DNA of 64,000 nt from assembly GCF_014203665.1 (NCBI RefSeq), contig NZ_JACHJN010000006.1, positions 248,001-312,000 of the forward strand, in the 5' to 3' direction. The notes below the pieces were generated by a model. It made no database searches and had not been told where the DNA came from. It was given only the letters and a program-made list of their open reading frames with translations. This DNA is from Saccharothrix tamanrassetensis (GTDB taxonomy: Bacteria > Actinomycetota > Actinomycetes > Mycobacteriales > Pseudonocardiaceae). Every line of letters begins with the position of its first letter. The stretch's first letter is position 1. Position numbers and translations under genes: made by a program. Below are positions 1 through 7,598 of this stretch, one piece after another.

Positions 1-706
1 CAGGCACGGAGAACCGATCGCCGGCCTTCAACGGGATCCGCGACAACAACGCAGCCGCCGGCGTCAAACTGGCCGGCTCCGGCCTCGTCGCCCCCTTGGG
101 TGCGCCAGTGGTCCCCGACGTCAACACGACCATCCGCCCACGCGGGGGCCTGTTCGGCAATGGCGTATCCGGAGCCCCGGCGATCAACTCCTCCAACGTC
201 TTACTCTTCGTGGCCCCGTCCACCCAGGCCATGACCCGCCGCACCTTGCGCGGCGCGTTCGTCAACAGCGGACGGAACTCGGTGTCCGCCACCACGAGGG
301 AAACGTCCTGCTCCCGCAACACAACCGCGACCTGGCCGGCACTCAACCCGGTGTTGAGCAACACGATGTGCGCACCCAACTTCACACAGGCCGCAACGGT
401 TTCCACGAACCCCCGGTGGTTGCGGCACAACACCGCAACCTTCCCGCCCGCCCCCACACCCAAGTCACGCAAACCGTGCGCCAGCCGCGTAGTGCGTTCG
501 TCGACTTCCTTGTAGGTCAACGACCCCAGGTCGTCGACCACCGCCGGTCGATCAGGGTGTCGAACAGCGCCGATCGCGAACCCCGACGCGACAGTGAGGT
601 CCCACCTCAGGTACGCGTCGAGCACCCCCAGTAACTTCCCCGGTCCCATCGGCCGGACAACCCCGGCCCTGACCAGCGTCACCACCGCGCGCACCGCCCG
701 GCTCAC
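1..706 (-). CDS. Acyl-CoA synthetase (FadD/AMP-binding family), 5' part, runs off the window
   Basis: Reading the minus strand from a GTG at 706 gives about 235 open residues that continue past base 1. The translation has the acyl-CoA ligase N-terminal pattern, with DRPAVVDDLGSLTYKEVDE followed by a stretch like VAVLCRNHRGFVETVAACVKLGA. The ATP/AMP-binding P-loop motif LTSGTTGAPKG is at about residues 195-205. The family activates fatty or other carboxylic acids to acyl-CoA through an acyl-adenylate. The substrate cannot be told because the C-terminal half is missing. The start is uncertain: GTG codons at 706, 685 and 682 and an ATG at 649 are all in frame and none has a strong ribosome site. 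A palindrome at 801-816 lies about 95 bases upstream and may be its operator. Confidence 0.85.
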   Translation of the reverse strand, partial: MSRAVRAVVTLVRAGVVRPMGPGKLLGVLDAYLRWDLTVASGFAIGAVRHPDRPAVVDDLGSLTYKEVDERTTRLAHGLRDLGVGAGGKVAVLCRNHRGFVETVAACVKLGAHIVLLNTGLSAGQVAVVLREQDVSLVVADTEFRPLLTNAPRKVRRVMAWVDGATKSKTLEELIAGAPDTPLPNRPPRGRMVVLTSGTTGAPKGATRPEPASLTPAAALLSRIPLKAGDRFSVP

Positions 707-800
707 CGAACGGCTCGCAGCACCGGCCGCGTGACACCCGAAGCGACGGAGACCCCCGCCAGTGACGAAGTAGGTACTCACAACCCCGATACTGACACTA

Positions 801-816
801 CCTACCCGCGAGTAGG
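801..816. promoter_or_regulatory. Palindromic operator candidate upstream of the acyl-CoA synthetase gene
   Basis: The 16-base element CCTACCCGCGAGTAGG has 5-base arms (CCTAC/GTAGG) around a CGCG core, with 14 of 16 positions symmetric. It lies about 95 bases before the first likely start of the minus-strand acyl-CoA synthetase gene. Symmetry and position suit a TetR- or GntR-type repressor of lipid genes. No regulator gene is visible next to it, so the assignment is inference. Confidence 0.4.
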
Positions 817-899
817 AAGCCTGATCTCAAAATCAGCCTCAAGCTTCCGCGCACCCTCCCTCGCCGCTCGGCCACGCGCCAGCGCACACCCCTGCCCCT

Positions 900-1040
900 G
901 CGTGTCATCCCCGTATGGCCTGCGCGCCAGCGAACCGCATGTGTCAAGGGCAGATCGGACACGCGACCACCGCACACGCCTCACGATCTGCCCTTGACGC
1001 ATGTGGTTGTCTTTGACCAGGCCATACGGGGATGGCACGC
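900..1040. repeat. Imperfect 57-58 bp inverted repeat
   Basis: The left arm at 900-957 and the right arm at 984-1040 are reverse complements over about 57 bases, with roughly three quarters of positions identical. Two blocks are almost perfect: TCATCCCCGTATGGCCTG with its mate at 1020-1037, and TCAAGGGCAGATCG with its mate at 984-997. The loop is 26 bases. There is no U-run and no convincing reading frame inside. It may be a small non-autonomous element or a dispersed repeat. The rest of 707-1189 shows no gene I can support. Confidence 0.6.
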
Positions 1041-1189
1041 AGACCCGCACCTCAAAGCTCGAAGAGCTTCAAGGGGATCCTTGGCGGCCTGCCCGTCCGG
1101 CGAGGACGCCTTTGGTCCTTCACCCACGACTCACTACTCCGGCAACTCGATGCCACCAGGCCGCACCCGGGCACCGCAGCCACCCACGA

Positions 1190-1333
1190 TCAGCTCTCCG
1201 GCATCCCCGAAGCGTTCACCACCGCATCACGCAGGGCGGCCCGCAGCCGCCCCACCTCCAACGGCGTCAGCACAGCGGCCTCACCCGGCGGCACCGTGAC
1301 CACCACGTGCCCCTGGCTGACGAACACGGTCAT
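1190..1333 (-). CDS. Small protein of unknown function (47 aa)
   Basis: A 47-residue frame starts at the ATG at 1331-1333. It reads MTVFVSQGHVVVTVPPG, then a stretch with PLEVGRLRAALRDAVV. The protein is amphipathic, with a beta-like N-terminus and a helical C-terminus and no membrane segment or signal peptide. It looks like a short actinobacterial protein that I half-recognise but cannot name. The frame stays open upstream, so a longer start is possible, but the upstream residues look non-coding. No clear ribosome site was found. It is divergent from the flavoprotein gene at 1565. The 230 bases between them hold only that gene's Shine-Dalgarno sequence. Confidence 0.45.
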   Translation of the reverse strand: MTVFVSQGHVVVTVPPGEAAVLTPLEVGRLRAALRDAVVNASGMPES

Positions 1334-1564
1334 GTCACGGCGACGGGATGCGATGTCGCGACAGGAGACCTGCCACTCCTTGCCTGTACCCACGGCCCCG
1401 AACCTCCAGCTGTCTCGACACGGGTGCTCGGACCAATCCGGGCGCTCGCGGAGATGAGACGCACGCGGGTTGGTGCCATGACGGGAATTCCCGACGGGCG
1501 ACCGTGCCGAGCTGCCGATAGCGTCGCATGTAGTCATCACTCCAGTCACCTGGGAGGGTGAAAA

Positions 1565-2770
1565 ATGGCTGAACCGCAACGGATCGTGATAATCGGTTCG
1601 GGCCTCGCCGGGGCCTCCGCGGCGGGCTCGTTGCGGGAACAGGGTTACGACAATGAGCTCATCCTCTTCGGCAGGGAGGCCCACCAGCCCTACGAACTGC
1701 CCGCACTGTCCAAGGATGTGCTGCTCGGGAACACCGATGAGCCGAACCGCGTGCACGAGGCGGACTTCTACGAAGCGCACCGCGTCGACCTCCGCCTCGG
1801 AACCGAGATCACCGAGATCCGGGCAAGCGAACGGGCGATCGTCGACTCGGATGGAGTAACGCATTCGTACGATCGGTTGGTCCTCGCCACCGGCTCGACG
1901 CCGCGCACCCTGCCCGTCCCGAACGCAGACCTCCCAGGTCTGCGCACACTGCGCACCATCGAGGACTCGCTGAGCCTCCGCGAGTCCCTCACCGCCGACG
2001 CCCGCGTCGTGATCGTCGGCGCAGGCTGGATCGGCTGCGAGGTCGCCGCCGCCGCACGCAGGCACGGCTCGGACGTCACCGTCGTGGACCCGGTCGACCT
2101 CCCCCTCAGGCGGGTCCTCGGCCCGACGATCGGCGCGGTCTTCCGCGACCTGCACGCCGACCACGGCGTTCACTGGCGACTCGGCATCGGCGTGGACGGC
2201 TTCACCCCGAACGGCGTCCGACTCGCCGACGGATCCGAGGTCCGCGGTGACGTGGTCGTCCTCGGCGTCGGCGCCAAACCCAACACCGACCTCGCCGAGA
2301 AAGCCGGCCTGACCCTCGCCGAAGGCGGCGTTGCGGTGGACGCGGCCCTGCGCACCTCGTCACCCGACATCTGCGCCATCGGCGACATCGCCGCCCACGA
2401 CCACCCGCGCTACGGCCGCCGGGTCCGCGTCGAGCACTGGGCGAACGCCAAGGACCAGGGCGCGCACGTGGCCGGCACCATCCTCGGCCGGAGCGAGGCC
2501 TACACCGGCGCCCCGTACTTCTTCTCCGACCAGTACGACCTGGGCATGGAGTACCGGGGCCTCGCTGACGCCGAACACGACCGGCTCGTCGTCCGGGGAT
2601 CCCTCGAAGATCGCGACTTCACCGCGTTCTGGCTGCGCGATGGGCGCCTGCGGGCAGCCATGAACGTCAACCAGTGGGATGACGGCGTAGCGCTGCAAGC
2701 CCTGGTGGACTCCCACGCAGCCGTCTCACCGGACCAGCTCAGGACGGCCACCCTCGCAGACCTGGTCTGA
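1565..2770 (+). CDS. FAD/NAD(P)H-dependent oxidoreductase, ferredoxin/rubredoxin reductase type
   Basis: The 401-residue protein has the two-dinucleotide-fold layout of ferredoxin reductases that serve oxygenases and P450s (BphA4-like). An N-terminal FAD motif GSGLAGASAAG lies at about residues 11-21. A second, NAD(P)H-binding motif VGAGWIGCEVAAAARRHG lies near residue 150. The FAD-contacting AIGDIAAH segment is near residue 275, and the C-terminal reductase domain follows. Length is normal for the family. The ATG is preceded by a good GGGAGGG site at about 1553-1559. It should move electrons from NAD(P)H to a small iron-sulfur protein in the cytoplasm. No ferredoxin, P450 or oxygenase gene is adjacent, so its partner is unknown. 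The next gene is convergent. Confidence 0.93.
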   Translation: MAEPQRIVIIGSGLAGASAAGSLREQGYDNELILFGREAHQPYELPALSKDVLLGNTDEPNRVHEADFYEAHRVDLRLGTEITEIRASERAIVDSDGVTHSYDRLVLATGSTPRTLPVPNADLPGLRTLRTIEDSLSLRESLTADARVVIVGAGWIGCEVAAAARRHGSDVTVVDPVDLPLRRVLGPTIGAVFRDLHADHGVHWRLGIGVDGFTPNGVRLADGSEVRGDVVVLGVGAKPNTDLAEKAGLTLAEGGVAVDAALRTSSPDICAIGDIAAHDHPRYGRRVRVEHWANAKDQGAHVAGTILGRSEAYTGAPYFFSDQYDLGMEYRGLADAEHDRLVVRGSLEDRDFTAFWLRDGRLRAAMNVNQWDDGVALQALVDSHAAVSPDQLRTATLADLV

Positions 2771-2809
2771 TCCCGAGCCTCGGCACTCCAGGCTGATCCC
2801 CACCTCGAC

Positions 2810-3292
2810 CTAGATGCACGACCCGCTGTCCGACCCGGAGTCGGACACGATCAACCGCTGCAACAACGCCCGCAGCGTGTGCACGTCAGCAGGCTCCAAC
2901 CCGGCCGTGAAAGCGCTCTCCACTTCGACGTGGAGCTTCTCGACCTCGGCCTGCACGGCCCGACCCCGTTCGGTGATCGCGGGCACCCGCACCCGCCGAT
3001 CGGTCGGATCCGGCTTCCGGACGATCAGCTCCGCCCGTTCCAACCGGTCCAGCTCGGCCGTCAGCGTCGTCTTGTCCAGCCCCAGCGCCTGCCCGAGCGC
3101 GAGCTGCGTCCGCCGGCACTCCTCACTCGCCAACGCCGTCAGCACGAGCTGCCCGCGCGTGGTGATGCCGTGCCGCCCCGCCGCCTCCTGCGCCACCGAA
3201 CCGAGCTTCTGCGCAGCCCTGTGCAGCAGCCAGTTCAGTCCGGACCGGCTCACGCAGCCGGGGACGACGGGGGCGTTCATGACGCTCATCAT
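2810..3292 (-). CDS. MarR-family transcriptional regulator
   Basis: The 160-residue winged-helix protein carries the MarR core: GQALGLDKTTLTAELDRLER as the recognition region, followed by the wing DPTDRRVRVPAITERG and a C-terminal dimerisation helix. Two in-frame ATGs stand at the very start (3292 and 3289) and another at 3280, and none has a clear Shine-Dalgarno. The gene diverges from an azoreductase gene at 3385. The 92-base gap holds two inverted repeats of matching design (3309-3324 and 3355-3368). The simplest reading is autorepression plus control of the azoreductase in response to quinones or other electrophiles. The C-terminal tail SDSGSDSGSCI ends in cysteine, which might allow thiol sensing, but this is speculation. 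Confidence 0.92.
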   Translation of the reverse strand: MMSVMNAPVVPGCVSRSGLNWLLHRAAQKLGSVAQEAAGRHGITTRGQLVLTALASEECRRTQLALGQALGLDKTTLTAELDRLERAELIVRKPDPTDRRVRVPAITERGRAVQAEVEKLHVEVESAFTAGLEPADVHTLRALLQRLIVSDSGSDSGSCI

Positions 3293-3308
3293 ACGCCGAC
3301 GGCGAACT

Positions 3309-3324
3309 GTTCTCGCCTAAGAAC
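3309..3324. promoter_or_regulatory. MarR operator candidate 1
   Basis: GTTCT-CGCCTA-AGAAC is a perfect 5-base inverted repeat with a 6-base spacer, 16 bases before the marR start. A second copy with the same geometry lies 46 bases away. The pair sits in the divergent marR/azoR promoter region. Confidence 0.55.
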
Positions 3325-3354
3325 ATCTTGACTAAGAACAACAGGGAGCATACC

Positions 3355-3368
3355 TTCTCAATCAAGAA
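3355..3368. promoter_or_regulatory. MarR operator candidate 2
   Basis: TTCT-CAATCA-AGAA repeats the arm sequence and 6-base spacing of the site at 3309-3324. It ends 16 bases before the azoreductase ATG and abuts its ribosome site. A bound repressor here would block the azoreductase transcript. Confidence 0.5.
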
Positions 3369-3384
3369 CTTCCGAGGAGGAACA

Positions 3385-3996
3385 ATGTTGCTGCACATCG
3401 ACTCCAGCCCGCGCACCCAGGGTTCGGTCACCCGCGAGGTGACCGCCGCCTTCGCTGCGGCGTGGCGGGAGGCGCATCCGAATGCCGGTTACACGTACCG
3501 GGACCTGTCCGCCGAACCGCTGCCCCACGTGGACGGCGAGGTCGTGGCAGCCCGGGAGGGCGTCGACCGGCACGAGCTGGAACAGCGGCTGAAAGGCGAG
3601 CTCAGGGCCGCCGACACGATCCTGATCGGCGCTCCCATGTACAACTTCTCGGTGCCGTCGAGCCTGAAGGCCTGGCTGGACTGGGTCCTCGTGCCGGAGT
3701 TCTTCGTGGACCAGGAGACCGGCGTTGGTGCACTCACCGACAAGCGCGTGGTGGTGGTGACGGCCCGGGGCGGCTCCTACGCGCCCGGCACCCCGCGCCA
3801 CGGCTTCGACTTCCAGGAGCCCTACCTCCGCGCGGTCTTCGCCATGGTCGGCCTGGACCGCGACCTGGAGTTCGTGCACGCCGAACTGACCCTGGCCCAC
3901 GCGAGGCCGCAGCTGGCCCAGTTCCGCGAGCTGGCCGACGCATCCCGCGCGGACGCCCACCGGGTGGTCCGCGAGCTGGCCGCACAATCCCGCTGA
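3385..3996 (+). CDS. azoR: FMN-dependent NADH:quinone reductase / azoreductase (AzoR-like)
   Basis: The 203-residue flavodoxin-fold protein has the AzoR features. The phosphate-binding N-terminus LLHIDSSPRTQGSVTREV holds the FMN ribityl phosphate. The segment GAPMYNFSVPSSLKAWLDW packs on the flavin, and a VVTARGGSY segment is also present. Such enzymes reduce quinones and azo compounds by two electrons using NADH and protect against electrophile stress. The start was chosen at ATG 3385 because GAGGAGG lies 5 bases upstream. An ATG at 3328 would place residues over the operator region and has no ribosome site. It is divergent from a MarR repressor that probably controls it. Confidence 0.92.
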   Translation: MLLHIDSSPRTQGSVTREVTAAFAAAWREAHPNAGYTYRDLSAEPLPHVDGEVVAAREGVDRHELEQRLKGELRAADTILIGAPMYNFSVPSSLKAWLDWVLVPEFFVDQETGVGALTDKRVVVVTARGGSYAPGTPRHGFDFQEPYLRAVFAMVGLDRDLEFVHAELTLAHARPQLAQFRELADASRADAHRVVRELAAQSR

Positions 3997-4059
3997 TCAC
4001 CCGATGGGGGAGGGCCCGGGACGCTGTCACACTTGTCGGCGAAGTCCCGGGAGGTGTGG

Positions 4060-5049
4060 ATGTCCGAGCCGATCGCCGCCGTCGCGGTTCGTGCGGCGGA
4101 ACTCACGGCTCGGGGGTTCCCGCGCGAGGCGATCGACCTGCTGCGGCCCGCCCTCGCGGCGAACCCGCTGTACGCGGAGGCCTGGTGCCGGCTGGCCGCG
4201 GCGCACCTGGACGTCGGCGAGCCCGACCCGGCGCTGAGCGCGGCCAAGCGGGCGCTCGTCCTGGACGGGGACCACGCCTGGGCGCAACGGCTGGCGGCCC
4301 TCGCGCTCAGCGAACTCGGCCGGCACACCGAAGCGGTGGTGGCGGCACGGGAGTGCGTGCGACGCAAGCCCGGTGACTGGCGGTGCCGGGTCGTGCTGGC
4401 CGAGGTGCTCGCGGCCGCGCCGGACACCCGGCGGGAAGCGGTGGACGAGGGCAGGGAGGCGACGCGGCTGGCGCCCGGCGAGGCGCGGGCGTACCAGGTC
4501 CTCGGGGACGCGGCGCTGCGGATCCGGGACTGGGGCACCGCCGAGTGGGCCTACCGCAACGCGTTGAAGCTCGATCCGGTGGACGACGACGTCCGCGCCA
4601 ACCTGGCCACCGTGCGGCGGAAGCGCGGCGCCTCACCCGCGCCGCCGACCGGGGACGCGCTGACCGCCGCGCACGCCATGGCCTGGCCCGCGCTGTCCCG
4701 GCTGGCGGTGCTGCTCGTCACGGGCGGGCTGCTCCTGCTGCTGGCCGGGCTGCCCAGTCCCACCCCGTTGCTCGGCTGGTTCTCCGCGCTGCTGGTGGCC
4801 GCGGTCGGCCTCGTGCTGCTCCGACTGCTCGTCCGGGCCCGGCGCGGCGTCCGGCGGGCGCTGCTCGTGCTGCCCCGGTACCGTCCCCGGGTGGCCGCCG
4901 CCACGACGATGTTCGGGCTGTCCACCGGCATCCTCGCCGGCTGGACGGTCGCGCTCTTCCTCGGCGGCACCACGATGCAGCCCCTGGTCATCGCCTGGCT
5001 GTGCGCGGTGCTCGGCGGATCCGTCGTCGTGCTGGGTGGCGGCCGCTAA
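4060..5049 (+). CDS. TPR-repeat membrane protein
   Basis: The 329-residue protein has two parts. Residues 1 to about 195 are tetratricopeptide-like helical repeats: alternating patterns such as YAEAWCRLAAAHLDVGEPDPALSA (shown only as a pattern) and GTAEWAYRNALKLDP. About four transmembrane helices follow in the C-terminal third, rich in Leu, Val and Gly. The ATG at 4060 has GGGAGG at 4049-4054, so it is preferred over an ATG at 4033. The TPR domain is probably cytoplasmic and used for protein contacts. The gene is first in a same-strand series with a small secreted protein, SecDF and an antiporter, so a role in envelope or secretion work is possible. No specific family name is supported. Confidence 0.85.
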   Translation: MSEPIAAVAVRAAELTARGFPREAIDLLRPALAANPLYAEAWCRLAAAHLDVGEPDPALSAAKRALVLDGDHAWAQRLAALALSELGRHTEAVVAARECVRRKPGDWRCRVVLAEVLAAAPDTRREAVDEGREATRLAPGEARAYQVLGDAALRIRDWGTAEWAYRNALKLDPVDDDVRANLATVRRKRGASPAPPTGDALTAAHAMAWPALSRLAVLLVTGGLLLLLAGLPSPTPLLGWFSALLVAAVGLVLLRLLVRARRGVRRALLVLPRYRPRVAAATTMFGLSTGILAGWTVALFLGGTTMQPLVIAWLCAVLGGSVVVLGGGR

Positions 5050-5075
5050 CCTGGAACGCGGAGAGGAGGGGCCAC

Positions 5076-5399
5076 GTGACGCGACTGCTGATGATCCTGG
5101 CGTTGGTCGCCGGGTTCGTCGTCGCCGGCCCCGCCCACCAGCACCCGGTCGAACTCGTCTCCGTGGCCGCCACCGTCGACGCGGCGCACCTGCCCGGCAC
5201 GGCCACCCGCGTCACGGCCCACCCGGTCCAGCAGCAGGGGCACCTCGGGCAGCCCCTGGACGGCGTGCAGCCACCCGTCCACGTCACGCCCGAGCCCCGG
5301 CCGGCCACCGACGTCGTCGACCCGACCCACCGCACCCCCGAGCGCACCGGCCAGGCCCCGCTCGGCGAACGCGCGCCACCGCAGACCTCCGGCAGCTGA
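5076..5399 (+). CDS. Small secreted His/Pro-rich protein, unknown function
   Basis: The GTG at 5076 has a strong GAGGAGGG site at 5063-5070. It opens a 107-residue frame. The N-terminus MTRLLMILALVAGFVVAGPA is a signal peptide or membrane anchor. The remainder is rich in Pro, His, Thr and Val with no cysteine, and reads like a disordered extracellular tail. It lies 26 bases after the TPR protein and 36 bases before secDF, so probably in one transcript. I recognise no family. It may be a substrate or accessory of the adjacent SecDF, but only position suggests this. Confidence 0.6.
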   Translation: MTRLLMILALVAGFVVAGPAHQHPVELVSVAATVDAAHLPGTATRVTAHPVQQQGHLGQPLDGVQPPVHVTPEPRPATDVVDPTHRTPERTGQAPLGERAPPQTSGS

Positions 5400-5435
5400 A
5401 CCCAGTTCACCCCCGACCCCGGAGGTCACCCCGTC

Positions 5436-7598
5436 ATGCCGCGCCCACCCGCGCGGCGAGAACTCCTCGTCCGAGGGCTGTTGTCCCTCGGCGTGCTCGC
5501 CGCGTCCGCGTTCATCCTGCTCACCAGCCAGCCGCGCCTAGGTCTCGACCTGCGCGGCGGCACCCAGATCGTGCTGGAAACCCCGTCCGAGGCCACCGCC
5601 GACAACACCGACCGCGCCATGGAGGTGCTGCGCCGGCGGGTCGACGAGCTGGGCGTGGCCGAACCCGTGCTGGCCCGCTCCGGCGACCACCGCATCGTGG
5701 TCGAGCTGCCCGGCGTGCAGGACCCGGCCGAAGCCATCGACGTGCTCGGCCGCACCGCCCAGCTCGCCGTCCAACCCGTCACCGGACCGGGTGACACACC
5801 GACCACCGAAGGGGACTCGGTGGCGCTCGGCCCGGTGGTGATGACCGGTGACGGGATCAAGGGCGCGCAGGCCTCGCCCAACCAGACCGGCGCGGGCTGG
5901 CAGGTCAACGTCGACTTCCAGGGCGACGCGCCGTCCACCTGGCAGCGGGTCACCGGGCAGGCGGCCTGCTTCGCGCCCGGCGACCCGCAGCGGCGGGTGG
6001 CGTTCGTGCTGGACGGCAGGATCGTGTCCGCACCGCAGGTCGACCCGTCGGTGCCGTGCCGGACCGGGATGGTCGGCTCCGGCACGCAGATCACCGGCAA
6101 GTTCGCCAAGGCCGAAGCCGAGGAGTTGGCGCTGGTCATCCGGTCCGGCGCGCTGCCGGTGCCGGTGGAGGTCGTCGAGCAGCGGACGGTCGGCCCGACG
6201 CTCGGCGCGGAGGCCATCGAGGCGAGCAGCCGGGCCGCGATCATCGGCGTCGCGCTGACCGGGTTGTTCCTGATCTTCGTCTACCGGTTCGCCGGACTGG
6301 TCGCGGTGCTCGCGCTGGCCGGGTACGCCGCCCTGTCGTACGCGGCGCTGCTGGCCGTCGGGGCGACGCTGACGTTGCCGGGCCTCGCCGGGTTCGTGCT
6401 GGCGATCGGTATGGCGGTGGACGCGAACGTGCTGGTCTTCGAGCGGGCACGCGAGGAGTACGCCCGGCGCAAACGCTTGCCCCGCTCGGTGCAGCAGGGC
6501 TTCAAGGGCGCGTTCAGCGCGGTCGCGGACTCGAACGTGACCACCCTGCTCGCGGCGGGCCTGCTGTTCTGGCTGGCCACCGGACCCGTGAAGGGGTTCG
6601 GCGTCACGCTGTCCATCGGTGTGCTGGCGTCGCTGTTCAGCGCGCTGGTGCTCAGCCGCGTGCTGTTGCAGCTGGCCATGCCGTTGCTGGAACGCCGTCC
6701 CCGGTGGAGCGGCCTGCACGACCTCGGCCGCGTCCGGACCTGGCTCACCAACCGCGGGTTCCGGCTGTTCCAACGGCCCAGGCGGTGGTTGCTCACCGCG
6801 GCGGTCGTGCTGCTCGTGGCGTTGTCCGGGCTGTTCGTGCGCGGCCTGGAACTGGGTGTCGAGTTCACCGGCGGCCGGATGATCGACTACACCGCGTCCA
6901 CAGTGGACGCGGGCCGGGTCCGGGCCGAACTCGCCGCGGCGGGCTTCACCGACGCCGTGGTGGCCACCTCGGGCGAGACCGGGATCTCCGTGCGCACCGG
7001 CCCGATCGACGAAGCCGCGTCGGCCCGCGTCGGTGCCGCCGTGGATCGGGCGACCGGCGGCGCGCAGCAGGTCGGCAACGAGCTGATCGGCCCCAGCCTG
7101 GGCTCCGAGCTGCGGCGCAACGCGTTGATCGCGTTGGCCATCGCGGTCGCCGCGCAGCTCGCGTACCTGGCGGTGCGGTTCGACTGGCGGCTCGGCCTGG
7201 CCACGGTGACCGCCCTGGCCGCCGACGTGGTGGTGCTGGTCGGGGCGTTCGCGTGGCTGGGCAAGACCGCCGACGGGGTGTTCCTGGCGGCCCTGCTGAC
7301 CGTCATCGGCTACTCGGTCAACGACTCGGTGGTGGTGTTCGACCGGGTGCGCGAACTGCGTCGGTCGCGGCGCACCGAACCGTTCTCCGGGGTGGTCGGC
7401 GCGGCCGTGCTGCAAACCGTGCCGCGGACCGTGAACACCGGTATCGGCGTGCTGTTCGTGCTGGCGGCGCTGCTGGTGCTGGGTGACGGGTCGCTCGCCG
7501 ACGTCGCCACCGCGCTGCTGATCGGAGTCGTCGCAGGTACCGTCTCGACCGTCCTGACCGCGGCACCGGTGGCGATCGCGTTGGAGGGTCGACGATGA
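5436..7598 (+). CDS. secDF: Fused protein translocase subunit SecDF
   Basis: The 720-residue protein joins SecD and SecF in one chain. The SecD half begins with a membrane helix, then LDLRGGTQIVLE (about residues 37-48), a large periplasmic domain and six membrane helices including GFVLAIGMAVDANVLVFERA. The SecF half begins near residue 450 and carries LGVEFTGGRMIDY (about 473-485) and VIGYSVNDSVVVFDRVRE. SecDF uses the proton gradient to pull exported proteins out of the SecYEG channel. Actinobacteria usually have separate secD and secF beside yajC, and there is no yajC here. This is probably an additional fused copy. It overlaps the following antiporter gene by four bases (ATGA), which indicates translational coupling. 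Confidence 0.93.
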   Translation: MPRPPARRELLVRGLLSLGVLAASAFILLTSQPRLGLDLRGGTQIVLETPSEATADNTDRAMEVLRRRVDELGVAEPVLARSGDHRIVVELPGVQDPAEAIDVLGRTAQLAVQPVTGPGDTPTTEGDSVALGPVVMTGDGIKGAQASPNQTGAGWQVNVDFQGDAPSTWQRVTGQAACFAPGDPQRRVAFVLDGRIVSAPQVDPSVPCRTGMVGSGTQITGKFAKAEAEELALVIRSGALPVPVEVVEQRTVGPTLGAEAIEASSRAAIIGVALTGLFLIFVYRFAGLVAVLALAGYAALSYAALLAVGATLTLPGLAGFVLAIGMAVDANVLVFERAREEYARRKRLPRSVQQGFKGAFSAVADSNVTTLLAAGLLFWLATGPVKGFGVTLSIGVLASLFSALVLSRVLLQLAMPLLERRPRWSGLHDLGRVRTWLTNRGFRLFQRPRRWLLTAAVVLLVALSGLFVRGLELGVEFTGGRMIDYTASTVDAGRVRAELAAAGFTDAVVATSGETGISVRTGPIDEAASARVGAAVDRATGGAQQVGNELIGPSLGSELRRNALIALAIAVAAQLAYLAVRFDWRLGLATVTALAADVVVLVGAFAWLGKTADGVFLAALLTVIGYSVNDSVVVFDRVRELRRSRRTEPFSGVVGAAVLQTVPRTVNTGIGVLFVLAALLVLGDGSLADVATALLIGVVAGTVSTVLTAAPVAIALEGRR

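Noticed and set aside
5538-7415. A 625-residue open frame antisense to secDF
   Set aside because: It is a high-GC shadow: low-complexity His/Gln/Arg/Gly protein with no domain, opposite a clear gene.
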